A DNA stretch of 64,000 nt from Nematopogon swammerdamellus (Eukaryota; Arthropoda; Insecta; Lepidoptera; Adelidae). Location: NCBI GenBank assembly GCA_946902875.1, contig OX336343.1, positions 14,629,361-14,693,360 of the forward strand, written 5' to 3'. A program made the translations under genes and the position numbers. The notes beneath the pieces are model-generated. The model did not search any database, was not told the origin of the DNA, and saw nothing but the letters and a program-made list of their open reading frames with translations. Below are positions 11,555 to 21,900 of this stretch, one piece after another. Within the stretch, counting starts at the first letter, position 1. Each line of letters opens with the position of its first letter.

Positions 11555-11697
11555 ATGAGTACACACCCGGGCGGGTTAAACCCTACCACCTAGTAATATA
11601 AGAAGGGAGTCATATCCCTTAGTCGTCTTTTACGACATACACGGGGAGAGATGCAGTGGGGTTATTCTTTTAAAGTACCGGCCCCACACGGTACATC
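11555..11697 (-). mobile_element. SINE fragment with R1-type head
   Basis: The 5' part of a minus-oriented copy (cccgggcgggttaaaccc, agtcatatcccttagtcg, ccggccccacacggtac). It is joined directly to the inverted THAP fragment. Confidence 0.65.
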
Positions 11698-11701
11698 AGT
11701 T

Positions 11702-11745
11702 TCTCTGGCGTTTTGATAGACGTATTTGTACATTTCAGCGCAATG
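11702..11745 (-). pseudogene. THAP-domain exon fragment (right, inverted copy)
   Basis: The minus strand reads gaaatgtacaaatacgtc, then tatcaaaacgccagagaaac, matching the left copy at 9,507-9,557. The start region differs (ATAG in place of ATG), so it cannot start as the left copy does. Confidence 0.6.
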
Positions 11746-11754
11746 CAAAATTTA

Positions 11755-12010
11755 TACTATTTAAACCGGCCAAGTGCGAGTCGAACTCGCTTGGTTTCTT
11801 CTATGGGAACTCCCGTGAATATTTTACTTTTTCTTATTTTTCTTATTTGTTGTTATATCCGCCATAATAACACATATTCTGTGAAAATTTCAACGGGCTA
11901 CCTATTGAGGTTCAAGAGATACAGCTCTCGACGAATGAGTGCGCGTTGGCTGGCTAGCACGAGCGCGCGGGTCTGGGATAGAGTGATGTCACGCGTAGCC
12001 GCAGCGCACT
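11755..12010. repeat. Moth repeat with ggccaagtgcgagtcg terminus
   Basis: Starts with ggccaagtgcgagtcgaact, a terminus also found at 22,375, 27,238, 40,619, 40,768, 46,183 and 49,553. The inner block gttcaagagatacagctctc resembles the interior of the copies at 23,130 and 46,460. Confidence 0.5.
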
Positions 12011-12179
12011 GAGTTTTAGCGGCAGAAACGGCTTAAGTTTATTGATAATATCTCCGTAACTAATGCTCCGATTTTGATAATTCAAAAAGATAATGCCATT
12101 CTTATGCCATAAAGAACAACGTGGATATCGCTTCTATTGAATTTGCTGTTACTTTACTGATCCTCATTTGAGCCCACCA

Positions 12180-12366
12180 TCTAGTAAGGGGCAAGGGAAG
12201 GGACCTACAGTTTTACACCGGTTCCGAACGGTGAAGCAGCAGGTGTAGGTATGCTCGTAAATTTTTTCGTTAGAAAAAACTCATTGGTACACGCCGAGCG
12301 GATTCGAACCGAGGACTTCTCGCATGAGAAGCCGATGCCCAAACCACTCGGCCACCCGCCGAGTGG
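12180..12366 (-). mobile_element. tRNA-derived SINE
   Basis: The minus strand begins ggcgggtggccgagtggttt (A box TGGCCGAGTGG) and has ggttcgaatcc as B box, then a body ending gtaaaactgtaggtcccttc. It looks like a Ser/Leu-type tRNA head, but the anticodon arm is not a proper tRNA, so it is not a tRNA gene. Related copies: 47,583, 54,130 and 61,610. Confidence 0.75.
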
Positions 12367-12835
12367 TTTGGGCATTAAACATTGCACAAAAACATTTGTT
12401 TTCCTACAAAATGTGTATGGCCACGCCCCAATGTTTGGAAAAACAACATTCGCGGATTTTAATGTTTCTTGTGTAATGTTTCGAAAAACATGCGCATGAT
12501 ACGCTGTTTTATAGTTTGAGCCACCCTATATATTGTACTCTGTGGTCTGGTGGTCTGTGTGTGGTTTTCAGAACATTGTTTCATTATTTTATTATTTATT
12601 AAATTTTTTTAAGTTTGTTTGCGGCGTCGTCGTCGCAAATAAAAAGGAGAAGAAAACAACAGACATTAGAAGTACACATAGAGAAATAATATACGGGGGT
12701 ATAGAGAGAGCCAAACCGTCAAAATGCTCTGATCAAAGTGCGGCCACTTTTGCGGGGTGTGGGGGGAAGATGATGCCTACGTAACAGTGTTACTACATGA
12801 TACATGTTAATTTTCACATGAAAATATTCCGTTTA

Positions 12836-13336
12836 TATAAGGTCTTTCAAAATTAGTTAATAGTACGCCAAGGGGGGGTTCTGTATCGGAAATAGACCAC
12901 TTTTGAAGAACAAAGAATTTTTTTTTTCCAAAAAAAAAATTGTGTTATGTAATCCGTTAAAATTTTTTTTTTCTTAATCGGTTTAATTTCATGCCAGAAA
13001 CAAAAAAGTCTTCGAAGACATAGATCAATTTCTTTCACAAATTGTGAAAAACATTAATTTTAGTTTTTTTAGTATGGAATAGAAAGAATTTGATTTTGTT
13101 TTACCAATTTAGACGTGTTACGTTATAGTCGTAATGAAGACTTTTTTATTACTTGTAATGAACTGAATCGATTAGGCTAAAAAAATCAACCACCTATTTT
13201 TTTATTTAAATACATAAAAAAATTATTTTACATAAAAAAAAGGCGAAGGTCCAAACATTTTTATAAAGGTTTTACTCCCTATATCATACATAACCCCCCC
13301 TTAGCGTACTATAAACTAATTTTGAAAGACCTTATA
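12836..13336. mobile_element. MITE, 501 bp, long TIRs, TA target duplication
   Basis: Termini TATAAGGTCTTTCAAAATTA and its complement, followed by acgccaaggggggg / ccccccccttagcgt inside. The element is flanked by TA on both sides, which fits a Tc1/mariner-type non-autonomous element. The interior is AT-rich and non-coding. Confidence 0.75.
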
Positions 13337-13343
13337 TAATTTA

Positions 13344-13815
13344 ATTATAATTTGATTTCGTTTAAATAAAAATGGCCTAATTTTATCAAGCGAATTTTGT
13401 TATTTATCAAGTTCAACGAATTTGATTTACTTAGTCTTTTTTTAAAAGGAATGTTTTTTCACAAGAGTTTCAAATCAACTATTTAAACCTTGTAAAATCG
13501 AAACTATCATATCGGCGTTGTAGCATAGCATGTTTTCACATAAGAACCTGCAATACAAAATATAAATCTTATCGTCTGAAAGAAGAAGCACGCTTATCAT
13601 AAAATTCCCAAAAAAGAAGTTATTCGGCACGTGTGGGCAACATTACCCATCAGCCAATGACAGCACGGCAAGATGTGCTGTCATTGGCTGATTCCAATGT
13701 CAACTGACACTGGCGCGCCCCATGGGTCCGCTTCACAATATTTATGGACATAAATTCGGAATATGGTTTTGCATTATTTGAACTAAATTACTCTTTTGGT
13801 ACTATGATACATAAC
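13344..13815. other. AT-rich non-coding stretch with a small palindrome
   Basis: Contains the palindrome ccaatgacagcac / gtgctgtcattgg at about 13,655-13,690. Nothing else is recognised. Confidence 0.4.
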
Positions 13816-13825
13816 CGGTACAGAC

Positions 13826-14050
13826 ACGAGCCGTTCATCGCAGGAGAGAGTTGTGGCTTGGTAGCCAAACTGCACTATGCGAGTACAGAGATTATGGTGG
13901 TTTAAAAAAAAATAACCAGGGTTAAATTACAGAAGATCTTCTATAATTTAACCCTAACCTAATGTTGAGGCGGCGATGTCGTTTTTGTTAAAACTCCCAT
14001 AGTGCAGTTTGGCTGCTAAGCCACAACTCTCTCCTGCGATGAAGGAATCG
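13826..14050. repeat. Hairpin element, arms about 46 bp
   Basis: Left arm ttcatcgcaggagagagttg (13,834 on), right arm its complement ending 14,043. The sequence ggtacagaca occurs just outside both ends in direct orientation (13,817 and 14,051), which could be a target duplication. The centre holds a smaller inverted repeat around agaagatcttct. Confidence 0.55.
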
Positions 14051-14119
14051 TGGTACAGACAGCATATTTCTACTACAATAATATTTTAATTAAATCTAGT
14101 AATTATGCCCCTTTAGACA

Positions 14120-14340
14120 ACTTTTCAACTTATTTTTTTTATGGGAACCACGACATATGGCGCGCGCCAGACTAACGCAGATGTCCGACGGCGCCTGCGG
14201 GCATTCGTATATTTACGGGGGCGGCGAATACCATTTCGGCCGGCTAGGTGCACCTTCACATTATGTTTGAAGGACCCCAGACTGTACATTGGAGGAAAGG
14301 ATGTAGGTGGGAGTGCATTCCAATTCAAGCACATTTCAAC
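14120..14340 (-). pseudogene. LINE 3' end fragment
   Basis: The minus frame reads WNALPP, then YSLGSFKHNVKVHLAGR and GIRRPR. It is the same C-terminal module as at 56,690-56,800 and 58,640-58,790. Motifs of the type LWNxLP...SFKxxV are typical of the C-terminus of LINE polyproteins. It is 5' truncated and lacks reverse transcriptase. Confidence 0.55.
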
Positions 14341-14344
14341 GAAA

Positions 14345-15630
14345 TTGTGCGAAATATTTTATTACTACTATCGACCTCAGAAAATGGTGATTGAAAAATG
14401 ACTACCATACTTACTTGCACATGCTTAGTCAGTTTTGGATGTGTTTTAATTTGTTTTCATAGGTCTTTGAAGTTCAGAATAAACCTTTGGAACCTTTTAA
14501 AATTACCTTCCACGATGATTAGAATAAAACTCTTATTCGGTTTAACTTTATTGTATTTGCATATTATATATAACAGTAACAGTTCCTATCTACCTATGTT
14601 CATTTTTAACTTTGCACATTTCTTTACATAAATCGTAGTCTCACACATTAAGTAGGCTAAAAAAAAATTTAATATACCTGTAGGCCATTTTGAATTGAAT
14701 TTTTGGGAAGATGTTCAGTGGGGACGGCATTTTTGCGAAGTTTACGTGCGCCATTTTTAGTTGAGTGGAAACAATCTTCTCAAAAGTGTGCTGAACAGAT
14801 AAGGCTGTGTACGTTTCCTTCCCAATTCTTTATTTGAATTTCATCTGACCACGTATTTATTCTGTCTGTGTTTCGGGAATCTGTAAAACATAAAAACAAA
14901 CTTGTTTTAGCCCTCAATATTAGGATTAGGTATAATTTAATCAAATATAGAGACTACACGATATTTAAGAGCCTTGAGATAATTTTGGGTGTGAAATTAA
15001 CTTATTTGAGCATGACAAAAGTAGGTCAGTTTATATTTGCTCTCATGAAATGTATTGTTTCCATCGTCAATAGCTATGGAAAAACGCTTTTATTATCTTT
15101 TCCCAATTTGCTATTAAAATGGCAATTGAATTGAACAGTCGGCTGCTGATTTCATCAATTTAATGCAACATCAATGAAGATAATTAAATAATAATGCAGA
15201 GTTAATAACTGCACCTAATAAATTTATAAAAATAAATTATGTCCAACAAAATTGTAAGAATCCCATTGTGTGAGCCGACTAATATTTTTCGCGCACAAAC
15301 TGAAATATGGCGGCCATGACAGCGAAAAAATATTTATGTTCCAAAATCTACTTACCTGTGAAATCCAGTGCCAGACACCAGTTTACTGACAACTGTGGAG
15401 TTCGCCGTGCAATTGGGAACGCAGCACTTCACCATGGCACTTTAATGATGTTTGGAAATCAAGTTTTTAAACGGGCAATGTGCAGATGTTTCGCCGACTG
15501 ATGGCGCGCAATGACTGACGTCTGCGAACGAACGGCGAACAAACACGCCGAATGCTCCTCTCCGTAGTTTCTTGATTTACCAATGCTATCACTCAGTCTA
15601 TGTTCCTTTATACGTCTATGGAAGTACATA
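14345..15630. other. No gene recognised; upstream of the CCDC137-like gene
   Basis: AT-rich sequence with several 60-90 codon frames that have no family signature. The 64-codon frame at 15,307-15,501 (MAAMTAKKYLC) lies 450 bp upstream of the CCDC137-like start. It has a neighbouring ATG context but no other support, so I do not call it. Confidence 0.4.
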
Positions 15631-15649
15631 ATTCATACATATAAAAGAA

Positions 15650-15745
15650 GAAAATTGAGAATTGGCTGTATGGTCAAATGATCTTTGCCTGCCTATTTAT
15701 GGCGAAAAGAACAACAACAACAACAACAACAACAGGGAATTCATT
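15650..15745 (+). repeat. Short repeat with (CAA)n, inverted copy of 8.75-8.87 kb
   Basis: Contains ttgagaattggctgtatgg, tcaaatgatctttgcctgcc and an ACAACA run ending about 15,735. Confidence 0.6.
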
Positions 15746-15952
15746 CATTCTTGCCAACCTAACGAGTTAACGACTTTGACAGCTCGAAGTGCACAGTAAA
15801 CGGGTTAAGTTTTGCCTTTCTTTAGTTCATAATTCTTTGATTTCCTCGAATATACTTGAAATTGCTGTAATATAATTCTGTAAACAAGTGTAGTCTGCAT
15901 AAGTATTCGACACAATTTTAACCATATTCTAGGTTAGGTACCGACAAAAAAT

Positions 15953-18900
15953 ATGGGGCGCAAAATTCCCGGAGCCAAGCACCATGGGGTCAAAGACCCT
16001 TTAAAGCAACAAGAACAGCGCATGAAAAAGTATATATAATTTTGCATTTAATTGTATGAGTACCTAGTTATTCTATTTCAGTTGTTAGTACCGTGTGTTG
16101 CGCACTACTTGAAAATAATATGCCCACTGCATCTCCCCTGTGCATGTCGTAAAGGGCAACTGAGGGAAAAGGACATGATGCCGTGCTAAATAGCGTCAGG
16201 ATAGTCACTTCTCACCTTAGCACGGTCCTACCAATCTTACAGTAGATAACATTACTTGCTGCTTATTAGTTATCTTGTCCTAATATTTTGCTAAACGTGG
16301 TGGTCGGTGTTGTGCTGTGATTTTGTTGGAAAAAAGTAATAAGTAGGTAATCCATATTCTGTGTCTTTTACATCTCTCTGTCAAATCGCCTAAAAATATA
16401 CCGTTGTTATTTTTACGAAGTCTTTTTATTGAAACAATCTGGATAAAATCCTAACAGGTTATGGGCCCAGAACGTTTGTAAAAGGCAAATAAAGTTGCGG
16501 TATGTAAATACGTGTGCGCGACGCAGTGTGGTCGCGAACGATCATCGTGGTTGTAATATCGATCGATCGGCGTATTGCGAGCGGGCGAGTCGTGTTAAAT
16601 GAAATAACACGATGGACGACGACAGCTCGGTCCCCGGATCGGGATTGGCGGGCATTCGGCGTCTGAGAGGAGCGGCAAATTTCCAGGATTGGAAATTTCA
16701 AGTAAAAAATTACTTGGAAAATCGCAACTGGTGGAGAGCAATTGTGTGCAGCGTCGGCGCGGACGGCTCTCCGGCGGTGATAGACCAGGAGGTCGATCGA
16801 CGTGCAAGGACCACTATATGCATGCTTCTGGAGCCAGCGTGCTTCTCACATGTATATAATGCATCGACGGCGCGTGAGGCGTGGAACAATCTCGTCAATG
16901 CCTATGAAGACCGAGGTTGGGGGCGGCGCATCCAATTGCAGCGCTCATTGTGGCAGGTGAGGCTCGAGCAGTGCAGTAGTATGGAGGATTATATTTACAA
17001 GATAATCTCTCTAGCACACCAACTCGAAGAGATTGACGCTAAGGTGTCCGACGATTGGCTCATCTCTATTATTTTGAGCGGATTATCAGCTGATTATTCT
17101 CCAATGATAATGGCGATAGACAATAGCACTCAAGAAATAAAGTTGGAACAAGTGAAGAGCAAGCTTCTGCAAGAATGGAACAGGCAAGCAGAATTGAATG
17201 TGAGTGACGACGCAGCACTGATGACTAGAGCACCGCAAAGGAAATCAAATGCGTCTGGTGGGCGGATATTCAGATGCTACCGTTGCCAGAAACCAGGGCA
17301 TAAGGCAGCCGATTGTCCGGACAAGAATAAGGACAAGAGTGGCACAAAAGTGGCAAACTTTTTAATGGCAATGAAAGCCGACCTGAAGCCGGAGCGGTGG
17401 TACGTAGACAGCTGCTGCAGCACACACATGACCAACAACAGGAGCTACATGACGGACTACAGTGAAGAGAAGGGAGGACTGGAGATTGTTGTTGCCAACA
17501 ATGCGACAATAAGAAGTCAGGGCTGTGGTAATGTCGCTGTGTCCATAAATGATGATCACATCATAAATATAATGGATGTGTTACATGTTCCGGAGCTTAG
17601 TACTAATTTACTCTCGGTCAGTAAAATGGTTCAGAAAGGATTTGTGGTTAACTTCAGCAGTGATGGCTGCAAAATCCTAGACCGAGACGGAGGTGTAGTA
17701 GCTAAGGCTCAACATGTTAATGGAGTTTACGAACTCGAACAGAAACCAACAATGCATGCGAAGCTGACCGTGGATAAGGAATTATCTGATAAATGTGAAA
17801 AGTTGCCGCGAGAACTCTGGCATAAGCGGCTGGGTCATCTTAATAGAGGAGGCATGCGAGCAATAAAGAATCTGGTTTCGGGCATCGATTTTGAAGATAT
17901 CGGTAAAGATGAAGCCTGTATTCCTTGCGTGGCTGGAAAGCTGACCAGAACTCCATTCAAACGGAGGGGCACAAGAGCGAAACAGTGCATGGAGCTAGTG
18001 CACACTGACATTTGTGGACCCATTGAGGCAGCATCGATAGGTGGAGCTCGGTATCTGTTGACATTTATAGATGACCACTCCAGAATGACCTATGGGTATT
18101 TCTTGAAGAGGCGATCAGAGGCGCTTGAAAAATTCAAGGAGTTTAAGGTGTATGCCGAGAAGGAAACGGGTAAACAATTGAAGTGCTTGAGGTCAGACAA
18201 TGGAACTGAATATTTCAGTAAACGATTTAAGAAATTCTTGTCTAAGTACGGAATTAAGCATCAGAGAACAGTGCCATACACACCTGATCAAAATGGTGTT
18301 GCAGAACGAGCTAACCGTACTATAATGGAGAAGGCAAGAACCATGCTGCAAGAATCTGGTTTGCAGAAGTGCTTCTGGGCGGAGGCGGTAAACACTGTGA
18401 TTTATCTGAAGAATCGCAGTCCGACACGAGCTGTGTTGAATGCTACACCGCTGGAAGTATGGACCGGAAGTAAGGCTGACATGCGTCAACAGAGAGTGTT
18501 CGGATGTGCAGCATACATGCATATTCCTAAGGAGAAGAGGAAGAAGCTGGATGCGAAATGCACGGAGATGATATTTATTGGATACGACGGAACAGCAAAA
18601 GGATATCGTCTGATTCATCCGAAGACACTGAAAGTGGAGGTTGCGCGTGATGTTGTTTTTGTTGAGAACAAATTTCTCGGCAAGGTGCAGCAGAAACCGC
18701 AGGAGAAGGTGGTATTACTTCAGACCGAGACTACTGATGGTGGAGAAGAAGCCAGCGAGTCGGAAGAAATGTTGAGTACTCCGGACGCGAGCAACACGAA
18801 TGGATCATCTAGTGGAAACTACAATCCAGATGAAGACGGCGACTACTCGGACACCACAGGATCAGCAGTCGGCGAAGAAGAACAAAGGGACGAGGAGGAA

Positions 18901-21900
18901 AGACGCTACCCTCTTCGTGAAAGAAGACCAAAGGCGTATCCGGACTATATTGTTAATTTGTGCTCGGATGAGAGCGTGAATCAGAAAAATTTGCCTGAAT
19001 GTTGGAGACGAGCCATGAAAGAAGAGCTGGACTCGTTGAAGGAAAACAACACGTGGACGCTGGTGGATCGTCCTCCTGCTGTGAAGCCTGTTCAGTGCAA
19101 ATGGGTGTACAAAGTTAAGCATAACAGCGATGGTGAAGTGGTGCGATATAAGGCACGCCTTGTGGCAAAAGGCTATACGCAGGTATATGGTGTGAACTAC
19201 CACGAGACATTCTCCCCTGTCGTGCGAAATTCAACGCTGAGAATGTTATTCTCTCTTTGCATTCAATGCGATTGGTTCTTTGATCATTGGGATGTAGTAA
19301 CAGCATTTTTGTATGGAAAGTTGAATGATGATATTTACATGTATCAGCCAGAAGGCGCAGTTGTACCAGGACAAGAGGATAAAGTTTGTAAATTAAACAA
19401 GGCTTTGTATGGTTTGAAACAGTCAGCAAACGCTTGGTATTATGAAATTAACAAAGAGTTGTGCAACCTGGGTTTGAAGCAGTCAAAATATGAACCGTGT
19501 TTATACATTAAGCGTAACGGATCTAAAATATTGATTGTCGCTATTTATGTAGACGACATTTTTGTATTTGGGAATGATGAAGTTGAAAAATGTAAACTGA
19601 AAGTTGGGTTGCAAGATAAATTTAAACTCAAAGATCTTGGTCAAGCGCGTGATGTACTGGGCATGCGAGTCCGAATCGAGAATGACGTTATGTACGTTGA
19701 TCAGAAAAAATATATTGAAAGCATCCTAGAAAAGTATAACATGACAGATTGTAAGCCTGTCGGCAGTCCATTAGAAGTAGGCTTGAAATTGGAAAAGGGT
19801 GACAAGTCAGTTGGTATGAATATACCATATCAGAACTTGGTTGGGTCGCTGATGTATTTATCTGTAAATACACGACCTGATTTACAGTACACTATGAGTG
19901 TCTTTTCGCAGTTTAATACTTGTTATACTGAAGAGCATTTCAAATACTTGAAAAGGGTGCTGCGGTACCTTAAAGGGACTTTGAATTATTGCTTGGTATA
20001 TAAAAAGTCAAAAGAATTGAAATTACACGGATATGTTGATTCGGATTGGGGTGGAAGTGTTGACCGAAAATCTTATACTGGCTTTGTGTTTAAACTGGGA
20101 GATAATACAATATCGTGGGAAAGTAGGAAGCAGAGTTGCGTTTCTTTATCTAGTACTGAGGCAGAATATGTGGGACTTTCTGTTGGGGCTAAAGAAGCGA
20201 TTTACTTGAAAAATATCTTTGCAGAAATGTATAAAGTCAGTGAAAATTCTGTAACAATTTATAATGACAATATGTCCGCTCATAAGATTGCAAAGAATAA
20301 TATGTGTAATAAGCGTACCAAGCATATCGACATTAGATATCATTACATTAGAGATGTAGTAATGTCAGGGAAAATTGCGATTGAATATTTGTCAACGGAA
20401 TTGATGATCGCAGACATAATGACTAAGGCACTACATAAGCAAAAAATTAGGAATATACTTGTAGACCTGTCATTGTGTTCTAACTAAAGTCTGAATATGA
20501 ATGTGGATTAAGGGCGGGTGTTGGAAAAAAGTAATAAGTAGGTAATCCATATTCTGTGTCTTTTACATCTCTCTGTCAAATCGCCTAAAAATATACCGTT
20601 GTTATTTTTACGAAGTCTTTTTATTGAAACAATCTGGATAAAATCCTAACAGATTTATACGAGTTCTTGCAGCACAACACCAATTACTCTGCTACTGCGA
20701 TTGTTGGGATATAGCGTGATGTATGTATGTATGCATTAAGTAGGTACAAAGTTAAAGGGTAACATAGTTTAATACATAAACAAATGAATTTACAAATTAC
20801 AGACTAAAGTCTAAAATCAACGCACCGCCATCGCAGCCAGATGACCAGCCCATTCCGAAAAGTTTGACACGATTGTTCGAGTTCAAAGAACAGCAGGAGC
20901 AACGGCTTAAAGCTAAGAAAAACAAAAACAAAAATGTTCCCGTCATACAGAAACACGGTACGTACACATTTTGTTACTTTACATTGGTATAAAGCACAGA
21001 GCATCAAATACCTACCGCCCGCGCCCCCTACTAGAGGCGCCCTAAGCGATGATATTTGAAACCCAATAACCGTACGCTGAGCTGCTAGCGCTTCGTATGT
21101 GTGTGTGTGTGCTAGTATCGACACTACACACAAAGAGGAGCAAGTTAGGCACACGCACAAAACAAATGCACACGCACAACACACATATGTAAGTCATAGG
21201 CCACGCCCACAGGCATCAACGCCGTTGTAGAGAAATCGCGCTCACGGCGCCTCTAGTAGGGGCGGGCGCGCGCATTTCATGCTCTGTGGTATGAAGATAG
21301 AATAGAATAGATATACTTTATTGCACACAAAAACACTAACAAGAGATTCAGAAGACAGAAGATAACATACAGAAGGGCAATAGAAATTAACAATCTTTGG
21401 AAATATGTTTGTTTAGGCTTTTACCGCTATTACACATTATAGCCATGTTTTCGGTTACGCGGTATAACTGAAAGCGACTCACTTTTGTCGACTTTGTGGG
21501 ACAAAAAGTGAGTCGCTTTCAGTTATACCAAAAACATTGCTATAATCTTTGAAAACATGTTTGGATCGATAGAGAGAGGGAGGTGGAGCGAGGGATTAGC
21601 TCTATTCCACCTATCCTAGTCAACGCAGAGGAGAGCTGAGGAAGGCAGACGTGAGCCGAAACATTGGAAGATAGCGATTGGCCAATCGCTGTTGTTGTTG
21701 TTTCTGCGCCTTAGTTTACTCCATTGTGGGCCTTTTACGTATCCTACAGCGTTACTCCAACCCGCCGAGTTTGTTCAGGAAGCGGCATATACTCTCTGGA
21801 TCTTAGCACACCTCTCGAAGTGTAGTCGGGCCTCCCAGTTCCTTTGCCCTTAAGTCTGCCACCTCCTCGCACTCTAGCAGCACGTGGGTGGCCGTCTCGT

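Larger units (their letters stand above)
9258..11745. mobile_element. Foldback element with inverted arrays of about 130-bp units
   Basis: From 9,700 to 10,435 there are about five direct copies of a 129-130 bp unit (caatacacttggtgacgagg, then ggaactcttcaaccgttact, then ctcgagtttgg). From 10,437 to 11,560 the same unit repeats in reverse orientation. THAP-exon fragments lie at both outer edges, also inverted relative to each other. This is the organisation of foldback transposons: long inverted repeats made of tandem units. Two SINE pieces (10,608-10,935 and 11,555-11,697) interrupt the right half. The overlapping ORFs here are by-products of the repeat. Confidence 0.7.
16324..20651 (+). mobile_element. 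Ty1/copia LTR retrotransposon, complete
   Basis: The LTRs are 133 bp (16,324-16,456 and 20,519-20,651), start TGTTGG, end CTAACA and appear identical by eye. The target duplication is GATTT (16,319-16,323 and 20,652-20,656). The primer site GGTTATGGGCCCAG directly follows the left LTR. It is complementary to the anticodon arm of initiator tRNA-Met, the half-tRNA priming known for Drosophila copia. A purine tract (aagggcggg) precedes the right LTR. One uninterrupted reading frame fills the interior. Identical LTRs and an open frame indicate recent insertion. It lies in the same orientation as the host gene, in intron 1 of the CCDC137-like gene. Confidence 0.95.

Noticed and set aside
9703..11601. 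Overlapping ORFs of 60-142 codons on both strands
   Set aside because: All are readings of the 130-bp foldback units.
12290..12366. tRNA gene
   Set aside because: A and B boxes are present, but the anticodon arm does not fold as a tRNA and the segment is the head of a SINE with three more copies here.
15307..15501. Small gene (64 codons) upstream of the CCDC137-like start
   Set aside because: No family signature, paralogue or signals beyond an ATG.
17270..20343. Minus-strand ORFs of 60-141 codons inside the copia element
   Set aside because: Shadows of the gag-pol frame.
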